In this document: positions 45,123 through 55,562 of the stretch, piece after piece
Layout of the letters: each line of letters opens with the position of its first letter
Numbering within the stretch: the stretch's first letter is position 1
Source of the DNA: Lasiosphaeris hirsuta
Taxonomy: Eukaryota; Ascomycota; Sordariomycetes; Sordariales; Lasiosphaeriaceae
Direction: 5' to 3'
Assembly (NCBI GenBank): GCA_030549175.1
Contig: JAUKUA010000003.1
Span: 620,001-684,000, forward strand
Length of the DNA: 64,000 bases
Made by a program: the position numbers and the translations under genes
The notes under the pieces: model-generated
The model's input: the letters and a program-made list of their open reading frames with translations, nothing else
Told to the model about the DNA's origin: nothing
Databases searched by the model: none

Positions 45123-45647
45123 TTGTATACCTATTTACCCAGATTCAAGTGTGAACTGCAGCAGATTGGGAACTGCTTCAAATTTTGCTTCAGGGGGCAG
45201 AAATCATTTTCAACGACAAGACAGCCAAATATTCACCCATCCTCTGAATTAAAGGGCAGAGCATGGATAGGTCTGATTGTGTTGTGCCCAAACCTCGAAA
45301 CCTTGGAGGCCGTCATTGACATGACGCTCGAAAACATGACCTTCACCCGCCCCTGCTTGTTTACCTTTTTCCAGCCACAAGCAATGCGGGCCTTGACAAA
45401 GTTGACTGTCTCTGCCAATAACACCGAGCATGGAATAGACCTCTAGGAAATCTGGCATTTACTCAAAGCGGCCCCAAACCTGGCGACGGTTTGCTGCCAT
45501 GGGCTGAAGAGGTGCGGCAAGCTAGTTTTAGCGGGAAACACACAAGACATGGACCGTCTCATGACAGTCAGGCCGAACCTTTCCAGTCTCTTCCAGGAAG
45601 AGGTCTATTTCTCGAATCTAAAGCCTGACGCCTGGTGGCGCTCCTGA
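45123..45647 (+). pseudogene. F-box/LRR-type protein relic
   Basis: One frame reads LIVLCPNLETLEAVID, FFQPQAMRALTKLTVSAN, a TAG at 45444, then EIWHLLKAAPNLATV and LSSLFQEEVYF. The spacing of Leu/Pro-Asn-Leu blocks matches the C-terminal leucine-rich part of fungal F-box proteins. There is no F-box, no start in context and the frame ends early, so this is a fragment. Confidence 0.5.
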
Positions 45648-46749
45648 CACAGAGGACTGAACCCATCCCGGGATTAAGAATAGCAACCAAGTACAGCAAC
45701 CAAGGGGTAAGGGGGTGTTTTCGAGCGAGGGACAGTGGATTGGGAGACTGAGCCCAAGGCATGTGGAACTCTGCGTAAAGAGGGTAATGCATTGTCAAAG
45801 GGCATGTTGGGCGTCGAATGGGATGCAGAGGCAGAACCAACGACAAGCCGCCAATTCCCAGGGAGCAACAGGTTCCAACGCGCCAGATCAAGCGCTAGCA
45901 TACGCGCAACAAGAAACAAGCCATGGTGCGGTAATTGAAAGCTGCGAGATTGCAGTAAACAGATTTACAAATGTCAATCACTGTCCCACCTGTGGAGAGG
46001 CAGATGCGCCTAGAAATTTAATTAATTCGTGCAGTATCTATTTCCAGGACGCCTACAGCGAGACACGGCCGCTCAGCTGGAGCGTGAGAAACATGGAGTC
46101 GACCATGGTCAGCAGACGCGAGAGAGCGTCCGCAAGAAATTAAAAAAGGAGATTTGAGGAATGGACTTTGATTGGATTGAGGTTTCAGATGGGTACCGTT
46201 GTGCTGGTGGTTCGCATTATATGACGAGCACAGATGCCGAGAGGCTCTGAGTTACACGAGAATAAAGGGAATAAAAGGTTGCGCGCACGGAGGTCATGAT
46301 CAAGGAGGATATGTTGGGGTTTGGGGAGGGGGTTCAAGAAGACGCTTGATTGGGTATGTGCCATGTTAGGCACTAGACCGTGGAGGTAGCTAGAGGTTCA
46401 TTCGCTGCTTTATTCTTTATCTGGAAGGGTGTAACGTAATCCGCCCCCCAAGCAGCGCAGCCTTTCTCCTCGTTTACTAACAAAAAGGGAACAGAAATTC
46501 CCCCGCCGACCGATCTTCCTAATCGGCCACAACGAAGTCGGAGACAAATACAGGCTCAACTTCAGGGAGTATTCTCCTTCCCGGGCCCCTGCTCCTTCGC
46601 CGGCACGATCCCCGAGTATCCCTCAGCTGCGTGCGGATCATTTTGTAGTTTGACGTCCTAACTCGGGAATAGATATTGTCATTTCTGGCAGCTTCGTGAG
46701 ATACTAGATAGCTCTCGAGGAAAACCGAGGCTAACTACAAGTTCGGGCC
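45648..46749. other. intergenic, nothing recognised
   Basis: 3' flank of the HET gene and unassigned DNA. Frames at 45715-46143 look accidental. Confidence 0.45.
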
Positions 46750-49102
46750 TCAAACAAGTTCCAGACGCGACCGCTCGGTCCCCGCAAATGGATCCAGCAT
46801 CCCCTCAGCAGCATCCCAATGCCCAACTCCTATCCTCTCGTATTTCAGCGTCGCTCCAGCCTCTTGGGCACCCGAGACCTGCCGCACGGCCAGAAAAGTC
46901 CCAATCTCCTCGGATCCTTTCCCCTCGGCATCGCTAAACAGGCACACATGCGCCGCGAGTGCCAGGCACAGCTCTTCGAGTGACTCCTGCCCGCCCCCCC
47001 GGTCGTCGGGATGATAGGTGGCGACGCACGCGATTTCCTGACCGGCGAGGATCCACTCTCCGTGGGGTGTATAGTGGGTGGGTGCGGAGCGGCGGAAGGT
47101 GAGCCGCCTGAGGTGGCCTGACAGCACGAGAGTGGTGGATGTGATTGGTGACGCGAGGGGCGTGCTGCTCCATGTAACCTCGGCGCGGTGGATCGCGGCA
47201 TACGCGCTTGTGCGGACGCCGTAGCTGATCTTGTCGATGGGCGCTCGGTAGCGCAGCCAGGACCACGAGGGAATGTTGGCCAAGGCGGAGGATCTGGGCC
47301 TGCATGGCGGGTCGAGCAGGCCGCGCGTACCGTCGTACCGGCTGACAGTCCAGCTGAGATCGTCCAGCAGGTTCTCTTTCCACAGGCCTAGGAGCGGAGT
47401 TAGGCCTGTTTCTTGGGCAAGATACGTAGTGATGCCGGCAGTGGCGGGCAGCCAGTCGGTCTCGACGGTGATCTCACGCGTTGTGTAGTTTATCATCCAC
47501 ACCCACCAGTGCTCTAGTGCGATGCGGAGATTGTCGAAGCGGAGGTGGTGGTGGAAAATACCGGATCGCAGGGTGGCATAGCAGTCGCTCTGTATGTGGC
47601 CATCTTCAGAGAGACATAGGTGGCGGCATTGCCAGTATAGCTGGTCTTGGGTGAAGTGAACGGCCCGGCGTGATAGCACGAGTTCCTGGAGTGTCCAGGC
47701 CCTCAAGCTCAAAGGAGACCGGTGAATGAGTTTTGTATCTGCTGCGGGACACCGAATGAGCGCAGGAGCGTCTCCTTTGCGATAGGTGACCTGGATGGGG
47801 GGTTTTATAGAGTCGAGAAAAAGGCCGCTAGCGCCGTCCTTTGCGCCGGTGGCCGCGAGGGTCAGGGTTGCTCCTTTGAACACCGAGGCCATGCGCGAGG
47901 ACTCTTGCTGCCAGTCGGCGAGATCGTCCTGGATGATGCACAAGGAGTCTATCCAGATGTATCGGAAACCCAACTTTCTAGTGACCAAGATGGCGTCCTG
48001 GTATGTTTTGGGGAGGCGGTCCCAGGGTATGTCGTTGCGCCGCTCTGCCTCGCTCGCGCGGGTGGTTGTACAGCGAAGGCTGTTGTCGGTGCCCCAGCAG
48101 TGGCTGAGGGCAAGGTAGGGAACATCGGGCCGCTGGCAGGCCAGCGACGTCGCATCCACTAATCGGACTGTGCTGGCTGCAGGGTTAACGTCGACAAGCC
48201 TCGTTGGGAGCCTAGTATCGTGAGCCAACCCGCAGCGAGGATGGTTCGCCAGACACTCCTGGAGCCAGGCGCTGACGACATGGATTCTTTCGTCGAGAAT
48301 ACCATCGCCTGCGCAAAAGGGACGCCAGATGACCCTAGACCCCAAGCCATCCAAGTTGACGGGATTACCAACTTTCCAACCAGCCCGAAAGCGCGGATCG
48401 TCTTAGATCAGACTCAAAATCAGCACACAGTTCGCCTAGCCAGGATTGTCTAGCCAGGACATTAGCAGCTAGGTATAGAAACAGCGCGTACGTACACTCG
48501 GTGCTAAGGTTATCCCTCTTGATCAGCACGAAGGGCCCCCCGCTGGGGTGGCGGCCGTGGTCACGGTCGCCCGTGATCATCAGTTTTGCCATGATGCCGT
48601 GGTTGAGTAACTCGACCCAGTCGCTCGTTACCTCGGAGATTGGTCCGATTCTAGATTCGGCGAAACGAAGCATGTGCGTACCCTGCACGCCGTCGTGACG
48701 AACATCTTGACTATCCGCCACCCAGCCTAGGTAGCTCCGAAGCAGCGTAGCACAGAGCGGGCACGTTTCGGCCGACCGCACCAGGTCTTCCATGGTGGGA
48801 TGGTGCTCAACCCAGAATTCCCTGTCCTCCGCGCCTCCACCGTCGCTTTCATTGCCATCACGATCATCTTGGCCGCTGTTCCGACTGCTGCTCTCTTCAT
48901 TGTCGCGCTCCTCGTTATTATCGTCCCCGTCCTCGTCCCCGTCCCTGTCCCCGTCCCTATTATTGCCGCTGTCCCCCCTGCTCCAGCTGCTGATGCTGGC
49001 CGCGGAATCTCGGTGGCGATTGTAGTTTGGCGGCTCGAGTAGAATTACATTGCGGCAATTCCCGCAAATGGCCACATCGTTATCCGTCTCTCTATGAGAC
49101 AT
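46750..49102 (-). CDS. HET-domain protein, 752 aa, one intron
   Basis: Heterokaryon-incompatibility (HET) domain protein, a class that triggers cell death on non-self recognition in filamentous fungi. Exons are 49102-48496 and 48401-46750. The 94-base intron (GTACGT...TCTAAG) is phase 1 and yields NLSTE-Y-DPRFRAGW. An in-frame ATG at 49171 would add 23 residues. The N-terminus carries Cys pairs (CGNC, CPLC) and a strongly acidic Asp/Asn/Gly/Ser tract at about 40-85. The HET domain starts about residue 298 with YLALSHCWG, then FRYIWIDSLCIIQDD, and RAWTLQELVLSRRAVHF. The remaining C-terminal part, about 300 residues, has no recognised domain. Full-length and intact. A second HET gene lies 10 kb downstream in the same orientation. 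Expression is usually low or induced; nothing in the sequence shows its control. Confidence 0.9.
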
Positions 49103-49490
49103 TGCTTTGTTCAAGGCGGGCTGATATTGATTGGCTTCTCCTTCACTGTTGAGCCATCCCTTGCAGGGCATTTAAATTCAAGTCTCCAATGCCTGGACTT
49201 GGAGAGGTAATACGGAAGATTTGGCGGACCCCGCACGTCAGATTTATCGCCGCCGATAATCGTCAGTTTAGCTGAAACATTGGGGGCTATACAGGAGGGT
49301 CCCTGATTCCCTCTGATATGTAATGGCCAGTGGCTTGGACTCACTCTAGCACCGGCCTTGGCCGCGCCCCGGCCCGCCAGACCCCGCCTCGAACAGCTTC
49401 TTTGGTGAGGTGCCTCGTTGCGACTGAGCTGCGCTACCCTCTTGAGCATCCTCACCATGACCGACCTTTACTCGTCGCCGGCAGGGCAAG
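49103..49490. other. HET gene upstream region
   Basis: Promoter side of the HET gene, and possibly its first 23 codons if the start is at 49171. Nothing else was recognised. Confidence 0.45.
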
Positions 49491-49838
49491 TTAGATCTGT
49501 GGAGTGATGTGAAAAATGAATTTCTTAGAGGAGAGAACTATTATTGTCATATTGTACTGGGCTTTAAAGACTGCGTAGAAGTATTCGAGCTTCAGGAGCT
49601 GTGATTTAGCGAGCTTATTCTTCGTGAAAACCACAAACGTAAAGCCGCAGTATCGATCGGTAAAAGTATATAGATCGTATGTACCTCTGCCCGTCATCTT
49701 CGTGACCTTGAAAGTCAATCGCCCACCATTCTCTGGTTGCGCTGGGACGTTTATTATGCGACCTTCGGCTCTTTGTTGCTTCATCTTGCCGTCAATGCAA
49801 CGGGTTACAGTGGTTGCTCTTCGGAGGGGGGGTCTCAC
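49491..49838 (-). mobile_element. Copia-type integrase fragment
   Basis: The frame reads KMKQQRAEGRI, then a block RGTYDLYTFTDRYCGFTFVV that matches the start of the Copia integrase core, where element proteins read 'D..... D.YS.......'. It ends after about 115 residues. It sits at the border of a gene-free AT-rich region. Confidence 0.5.
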
Positions 49839-50587
49839 TTTTAGCTAGGCCCACTTCACCGGAATATATTTGTTACCGGTAGGCGCAGCGAGTCTCGGAG
49901 TACAGAGCCGCGGGAGAAGATCCAGGTATCTTGAATTTAGTACATAAATAGAGTAGGTTGGGCGCCGACCTTCGGGCGGATGTTCTTTACGCTTTTGCAT
50001 TCTTTGCACACAGACTCTAGAAGAATTCTCTGTTGGGAGTGGGGTACCTGTAACATAGGCCAGCCGTAGTGAGGCTGGGGTGTGGTAATCACAAGGTGAG
50101 TAATCAGGTGACGGATTAGACTGTAGAGCATTGACTAATTACGACTCAACCACACAGATCGTGATCTGGAGAGAAGATGGTATAGGGAGATAGAATGATA
50201 CAACAATAATAAACACGATGCTTCGTAGTTACAAGTTAAGAGAATCAAAAGGGTTCATAAGGTTATATTACCTGTCGCATAACTGCAGTGGGTGTGGCAC
50301 ACGCCCTAGCCACAGCTGTGGCAAGGAGCCTAGCTCCTTGGCACAGCTCTCTCTTTTGTATATATTCGGCGCTCACGCGCCTTGCTCTCTTAGCTGGAGC
50401 AGACTCAATTCAATCTTCATTTCTCTCCATTGCTCGGCTCCAAAAGTGTCAGATTACCCCTTATCTTCATTGAAGTTTAGCTGATAATCTTTCTAGGTCT
50501 ATTCTAAAAGGACCAGGGAACTTCTTCCTCTGGAAAATTCGTCGTAGTATACCTATCTCTTTTGTTTAGAGGGTTATCTATAATATA

Positions 50588-50630
50588 TAAGGATACTAAG
50601 ATACTTAAGGATACTAAGATGCTTAAGGAT
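50588..50630. repeat. 18-nt tandem repeat, two and a half copies
   Basis: AAGGATACTAAGATACTT is followed by AAGGATACTAAGATGCTT and AAGGATC. It is inside the AT-rich region. Confidence 0.85.
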
Positions 50631-51261
50631 CTATTTTAATTACCTATTTTATATATCTTATATATCAATGGTTTTAAACTAAGTGTTACTAACCATTTTT
50701 TGTTAGTTTATATTTTATTATAGGGTTTGAATAGGCCTGGAAGGCCTTGCGGAGGTGTGGGACGAAGTCTCTGTGGATAATGGTAGATAAAATCTGCTCG
50801 GAGTTTTCTTCGTTGAAAAATAGGACGAAGACGCAGTGAAGGGTGTTATATTCTAATACCATTGGATAGATATTAAAAAGAGGGATAGAATGATAGTATG
50901 ATTGTTGATATAGGACTTGGATTGAGGGTGTTGTGTTCTAAAAAGTAACTATCTAAAGGGGGGTAAGCCCTCCTTTTATCTTTTTCCTTCTGGTACGTAC
51001 CACACACATCTTGCTATTATGGACCAAATGGAGCCTATTCAGCCTTTGAAAATATTTTCTATACACAGTTGTATTATCAAAGGTTCTTAGTCCTAAGTGG
51101 CTGTTTGTGTCTAGAGTTGACGAAAGTTTAGACGTTACTTCTATAAACTAACGTGTCAAGGGTACGTTATTTAAGGTGCCCCGTCTACTAGGGTACAGGT
51201 GAACTATGTAATTTGTGAAATATGTCGTGTATTAAATGTAAGTTCTGAGCTGTTTGTGGGT

Positions 51262-51291
51262 TTGTTGTTATTGTTGTTGTTTTGTTGTTGT
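51262..51291. repeat. imperfect (TTG)n microsatellite
   Basis: About ten TTG units with small interruptions, non-coding. Confidence 0.8.
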
Positions 51292-52190
51292 GTGAAGGAG
51301 ACTCGTTTGTTTGTGGAGAATTGAAGTTTGAATATGAAATTACTTGACCATGTCCTCTCTCTTACCCCGGCCCCCGCATATACTTATTAACCTTAAAAGC
51401 CGTAAATAATTATCGAGTAGGAAAATGGGGTACCCAAGTCCGTTTTCCATTGTAGGTATACGTGGAAAGGGGATACGACTCCCCTCCCGTACTATAGTTA
51501 TAATGTTTAGTGTTCTATCTATAAGGTTCCGAGGCTAACTTTGACGTACGGGTCGGTCACGGATAAAGGACTGTCGTGTTCTTAAAGATACGTTCTATGT
51601 TGGCGGCAATTTTTGTGTTGTTGGCGGTGATGCTAATACTGTTTCGGCAACGTTCCTCCCTTCTACTTTAGTGTTTCGTGAGGGTCAGGGGCTCGATTTT
51701 CGACGTATCGAGGCTGGTAGACGGGAGAAATGGGCTGTGTCTGTAGTACTATTATGTGACTGTCTGTGTGATGATAGCGCGATCGGTAGGTTCCCAGGCG
51801 ACACCACGTGGAGGTCGCAGAGTCGGTCTTCGTCGCCCGGCCCCTGGGAGTGTTGGCTGGACTTTGGCCACATGGGCCAATATGACAATGTCTGGATCTC
51901 CAACAATCCGGCCCTGCGGCCAGCTCTGCCGTCACAGTCATGTGGAAAGCACGTAGCTGGCGGCGGCATGGGTACAAAAGAACGCCCCTCGGCGGGCTTT
52001 CTTCGCACGAGATATCAGCTACCAGACTTCGGTTCACTCACTCCCAAGAAGACAAGATGACGGACGTAGAGAGCCCCTGGACCGACCTGTTTTATCTAAA
52101 AAAAAAACCCCCCCCAAACCCTAAAGACTGTTACCATACGTAAGTGGGTATGCAAGACAGATGAGCATCAAGTTAACTCGTTTATAAAGC

Positions 52191-52738
52191 CCCTCTCCCC
52201 ACCAACGGACGGATATTTGTACAACCTCACGAGGCTTCCTTGTGGAACAAGACTTTCCGCGTTGAGATCACAGACGATGGCGGGCGAGCTGCCCATTACT
52301 TCTTGAAGGTAGTAATCGACAAATGTAAACACCCACCAAACTAATACTCTTTCTCTAGATCATCGTTGTGGACGGCGCCGAAGAAATGGCAACAGGTGAA
52401 TACGATTCAGCCATCGCCATGGTTCGTTGCGTCAGGACAACACTTGGGCGGATTCGTGGGTAGAGTTCTTTTCGGAAATTGACGAAGAGGTCAACGGTCC
52501 GAACCAGGAGATCTCAGAGCTCTCCCGAATCGTCATTGACACTGTCATAGCTAAGCTTCTGGGACCGCTGGAGGATCAGCCTGAGAAGCTGAAGCCGTCT
52601 CTGATCCATGGAGACTTGTGGCATGAAAACCTTGCCCTACATAAGATCAGGAAGGGAGCCGTGATCTTTGATGCGTGCTCCTTCTGGGGACATAACGAGT
52701 GTGGGTATTTCTACTGGATGCTGTATGGTTTGAGCTGA
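52191..52738 (+). pseudogene. ketosamine/fructosamine-3-kinase-type relic
   Basis: Family enzymes phosphorylate sugar adducts on proteins and help remove them. The first part (RIFVQPHEASLWNKTFRVEI) and a normal 50-base intron at 52309-52358 lead into KIIVVDGAEEMATGEYDSAIAM, as in intact fungal homologs. About 100 residues that should follow are missing. The frame jumps to DNTWADSWVEFF and continues to the kinase core LIHGDLWHENLALH and FDACSFWGHNECGYF, where it ends in a stop. The catalytic HGDLW and FD blocks remain. The internal deletion with frameshift makes it a dead gene. It is convergent with the Nudix relic 150 bases away. Confidence 0.7.
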
Positions 52739-52889
52739 CGGCCTAGATGACCTCGCTGAATGGGGGCCCGAGCAGAGGGGTGAGAATAAAAGCGTACGGT
52801 GCAGTCTGACAAGTGATGTTCCGTTAATTCCACTGAATCTAACCCACCTTCAGTGATATCCCCCTGCCAAGCGCGTGTATGCCAACCCT

Positions 52890-53477
52890 TCAGACAATAG
52901 TCTGGCCCGCAGCCCAGGCAAACGCCTCCCAAATGACCTCCTTCATAGCGCTCGTGATATTCAAGCCCACCGACTCCTTATTCGTAGCCCATGCGCTCTC
53001 CGAATGCTCGTCTGCGCTGAGCGTAACATCGCCATCCAAGACGGTAACGACGTAGTTCAGCTGAATGGAGCTCTTGGACACGAGGACCTCTTGGCCGGCA
53101 TCATTGGCAACCGTCTTCTCCGTCTTGTAGATCATTGGCTTGAGCTCGGCCGTAATGCCCGTGACGTCGAGGCCCGTCTCTTCCTTGACTTCGCGAATGA
53201 GGGCGTACTACAGACTCTAGTCTTCAGGTTCGACTTTTCCGCTGGGGAGCTCGAAGACGTTGGGGAAGTAGACCTCGTGAGTAGCCCTCTTGAGCAAGAG
53301 AATGGTAGGGTTCCTGGAGACGTCATAGCGGAGGGTGGCTGCTACGAAAACTACCTTGTCGTACAGTTGTCCGTTAGGGGAGAGCTGCTGCTCTCTGAAC
53401 TGCTGTCGCGATGAGTTTAGGATCTGCTGATCAACAGCGTCGGCCAGGTTGATGGAGGCAGAGTCCGTCGACGCCAT
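52890..53477 (-). pseudogene. Nudix hydrolase gene with two in-frame stops
   Basis: Nudix enzymes hydrolyse nucleoside diphosphate-linked compounds. One frame runs from ATG at 53477 to the stop at 52890, with VFVAATLRYDVSRNPTILLLKRA, VFELPSGKVEPED and the Nudix-box end ALIREVKEETGLDV, followed by a normal C-terminus. Within the box two TAG codons occur four codons apart (53219-53217 and 53210-53208, plus-strand coordinates). Both would be CAG (Gln) after one C-to-T change. No usable splice pair removes them (the only GT...AG span is 27 bases). The rest is intact, so it is a young pseudogene or stop-readthrough would be needed. Confidence 0.75.
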
Positions 53478-53912
53478 CGTTTCTCGCGTTGGAAGGCAAC
53501 GTTGTTGTATGAGGTGCAGGTTTCATGAGGGAAGCGGGTTTCTCTTGAGAAATCTTGCCAGACTGCGAGACATGTAGGAAGATACGCTGTTCTCAGTTTT
53601 TCTGGGCGGTTACCAACACTGACCCATTTGGTGCGCCGCAAGGCACGTGATCCACGATCTGCAGCGCTGTAGATGATCGGCGCAAGGCCGTTCAAGACTC
53701 AAAAGGTCAATTGAAATCAGCTCAAGATTTGATCAGAGCTTTCGCGCAGGGGTGAGGGAGAATGGACATTGCAACGCAAAGTAGTAGAGGCGGTGCCGAG
53801 GCATCGCTCTGGATCCAATTGATCCACTGCATCTGCTTATTTAATTTGACACGTCGCAGCCTACAGCTTTGCAACTTGGTTGAGACTTTGGGACGGTTGA
53901 GGCTTTCCTAGA
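53478..53912. other. intergenic, nothing recognised
   Basis: Upstream side of the Nudix relic; frames on the minus strand at 53417-53695 continue without a recognisable domain. Confidence 0.45.
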
Positions 53913-54098
53913 TCATGATACTAACCCTGATACGCTCACGAGTACAGGTTTTCTTTCTTCCGTATCTACAGGAGCCCCAACGTCGCTGTCAATGTATTTC
54001 TCCAGATCATCGTAACGGAGATGGAATCTGATGGTAGAGGACCATGCCTCATAGTGGTCTTCGCCCTTCAGGACTAGGATAGTAGCCAGCTCACTCAT
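53913..54098 (-). mobile_element. Copia Gag N-terminal fragment
   Basis: Starts MSELATILVLKGEDHYEAW and continues SSTIRFHLRYDDLEKYI, the typical beginning of fungal Ty1/Copia Gag (L-x-G-x-x-Y-x-x-W). It ends in a stop after 61 codons; the rest is absent. Confidence 0.6.
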
Positions 54099-55562
54099 GA
54101 TATCATCGGTAATCGCGGCCTCTTGTCGAAGTAGTGAGGGCTTTTGTCGTGGCTTCCTTGTCGTAATGGTGGAAGGCTTTTTGACCGTCGTGCTGGCCTC
54201 GTTACTGGAGGGCTTTGTTGTTCGGGGAATGAATTGATTAATTGACGCAGTTGATGAAGATCTTGATGGTTGACTGGCAGGTACTGACGCAGTCGATAGT
54301 GCCGATGGGTGATCTTTTTGTGGTGGCTGACTGGCAAGGCTGACGCAGTCGACGGGCCGATAGATGGAAAATGCGAAATGCGATTTGACGTAACGTATTC
54401 TGATTTAAAAGATCGTGACACTGCTATAATCGTGTAGGAGAGGCGGTTGCAATCGTAAAAACACAATTGCGAATAGTTGCGTTGCGCGCACAGGAGGGCT
54501 CATAACCTGTGGGCAAAGCAGAGCAATGGAAAAGTGGTGTTATTTCTATGATGTGGGGACTTCTTTACAGGCGGCGACATCTTCTCGTTTGATCTGAAAT
54601 GCCAGCCAATCAATCGATCGCTGATCAAAAAGATGGATTTTCCAGTACTAATAGTGGCTGTCGTGTTCATGGAAAAGGATGGCGAGTCAATTTTAAGTTC
54701 CGCTTTCGCCTTGAGACCTTCCACATAACGGGGCACGTCGTGACGTGGGCTGATTCCTTGGGGGTGCCGCACCTGCACAAGGGGGTGCGGTCGTGCCCAA
54801 AACCTTTGATGGTAAGAGACAAAGTTTCCATGTTCAGTGCGGTGTGCCCAGCTTCGAGCCCGACCAGGACAGAGCAGGGCAGAATCGATTTCCTTTTTCT
54901 TGAGCCGTGTGACTTGGGTCAAGTGCCGGGTTGAAGAGTCCTGGTACTGATATCCCAGCTTGGAATTTGGGATGGTACTGATATCATAGCCCTGAACATG
55001 GGGTGGTACAGTCGCTCACATCATTTTAGCGTGAGCGCACGCGTGTGTTTAGAACCGCCCCGCACGGATCCTTGGGCTGGGTGAACTTGGTGTTATGTTT
55101 ATCGCCTTTCTCTCTTTCTCTCTCTCTCTTTCTCTCTCTCTCTCGCTTGGTGTCTCAAAACCCCCTAGGCGTGCATCGTTGCCAGAACTCCAAGATGTCG
55201 GCGCAGATTAATCGCTCTAACATGGTAGGCTTACTTGTTTCCTGCGACGAACCTGGGCACACCAAATTTCCTTTTTCGTACGGCGCCCACGTGACGTCGC
55301 TCACCCCGGCTCAGGGCCGCTCAGGATTGGCTCAGTCTTGCTCACCCTCTGAACCATTTCTAGAAGGCTGCGCCGCAGCATCCACAACCACTTCAACTCT
55401 AGCCGAGCGAGCCCAAAATTGGTCCCATACATAAAAATGGCTACGCCGGTCCCCGTCTTAGCTTTTACCTCAATATCTCGCACCTACCTACAGCTAGCCG
55501 TATATACTCTTTTGTTATTCTATACCTTGAACTTTTTACTACCCTCGACAAAACGCAAAGAT
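54099..55562. other. non-coding, left flank of recombinase relic
   Basis: Contains a pyrimidine-rich (TCTC) tract at about 55108-55145 and the GGATGGTAC repeats listed next. Minus-strand frames at 54095-54922 are not recognisable. Confidence 0.4.
54942..55010. repeat. GGTAC repeat block, inverted relative to the 57.4-57.8 kb block
   Basis: Two tandem units TGGTACTGATATC... with AATTTGGGATGGTAC at 54964-54978. That 15-mer occurs exactly, in the opposite orientation, at 57574-57588. Confidence 0.75.

Larger units (their letters stand above)
49839..52190. mobile_element. decayed, AT-rich retroelement region
   Basis: 50150-50480 looks like an LTR: TATA-type TGTATATATTCGG near 50356 with a GC-rich upstream palindromic CACAGCTGTG nearby. 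From 50480 to about 51660 the DNA is strongly AT-rich with no long frames, as expected for a RIP-mutated element interior. 51.66-52.14 kb is GC-richer but unassigned; an ATG at 52057 could be the lost first exon of the ketosamine-kinase relic. The LTR call is an inference; no matching second LTR was seen. Confidence 0.4.

Noticed and set aside
48792..49042. Hydrophobic plus-strand frames suggesting a membrane protein
   Set aside because: They are the antisense of the Asp/Asn-rich tract of the HET protein.
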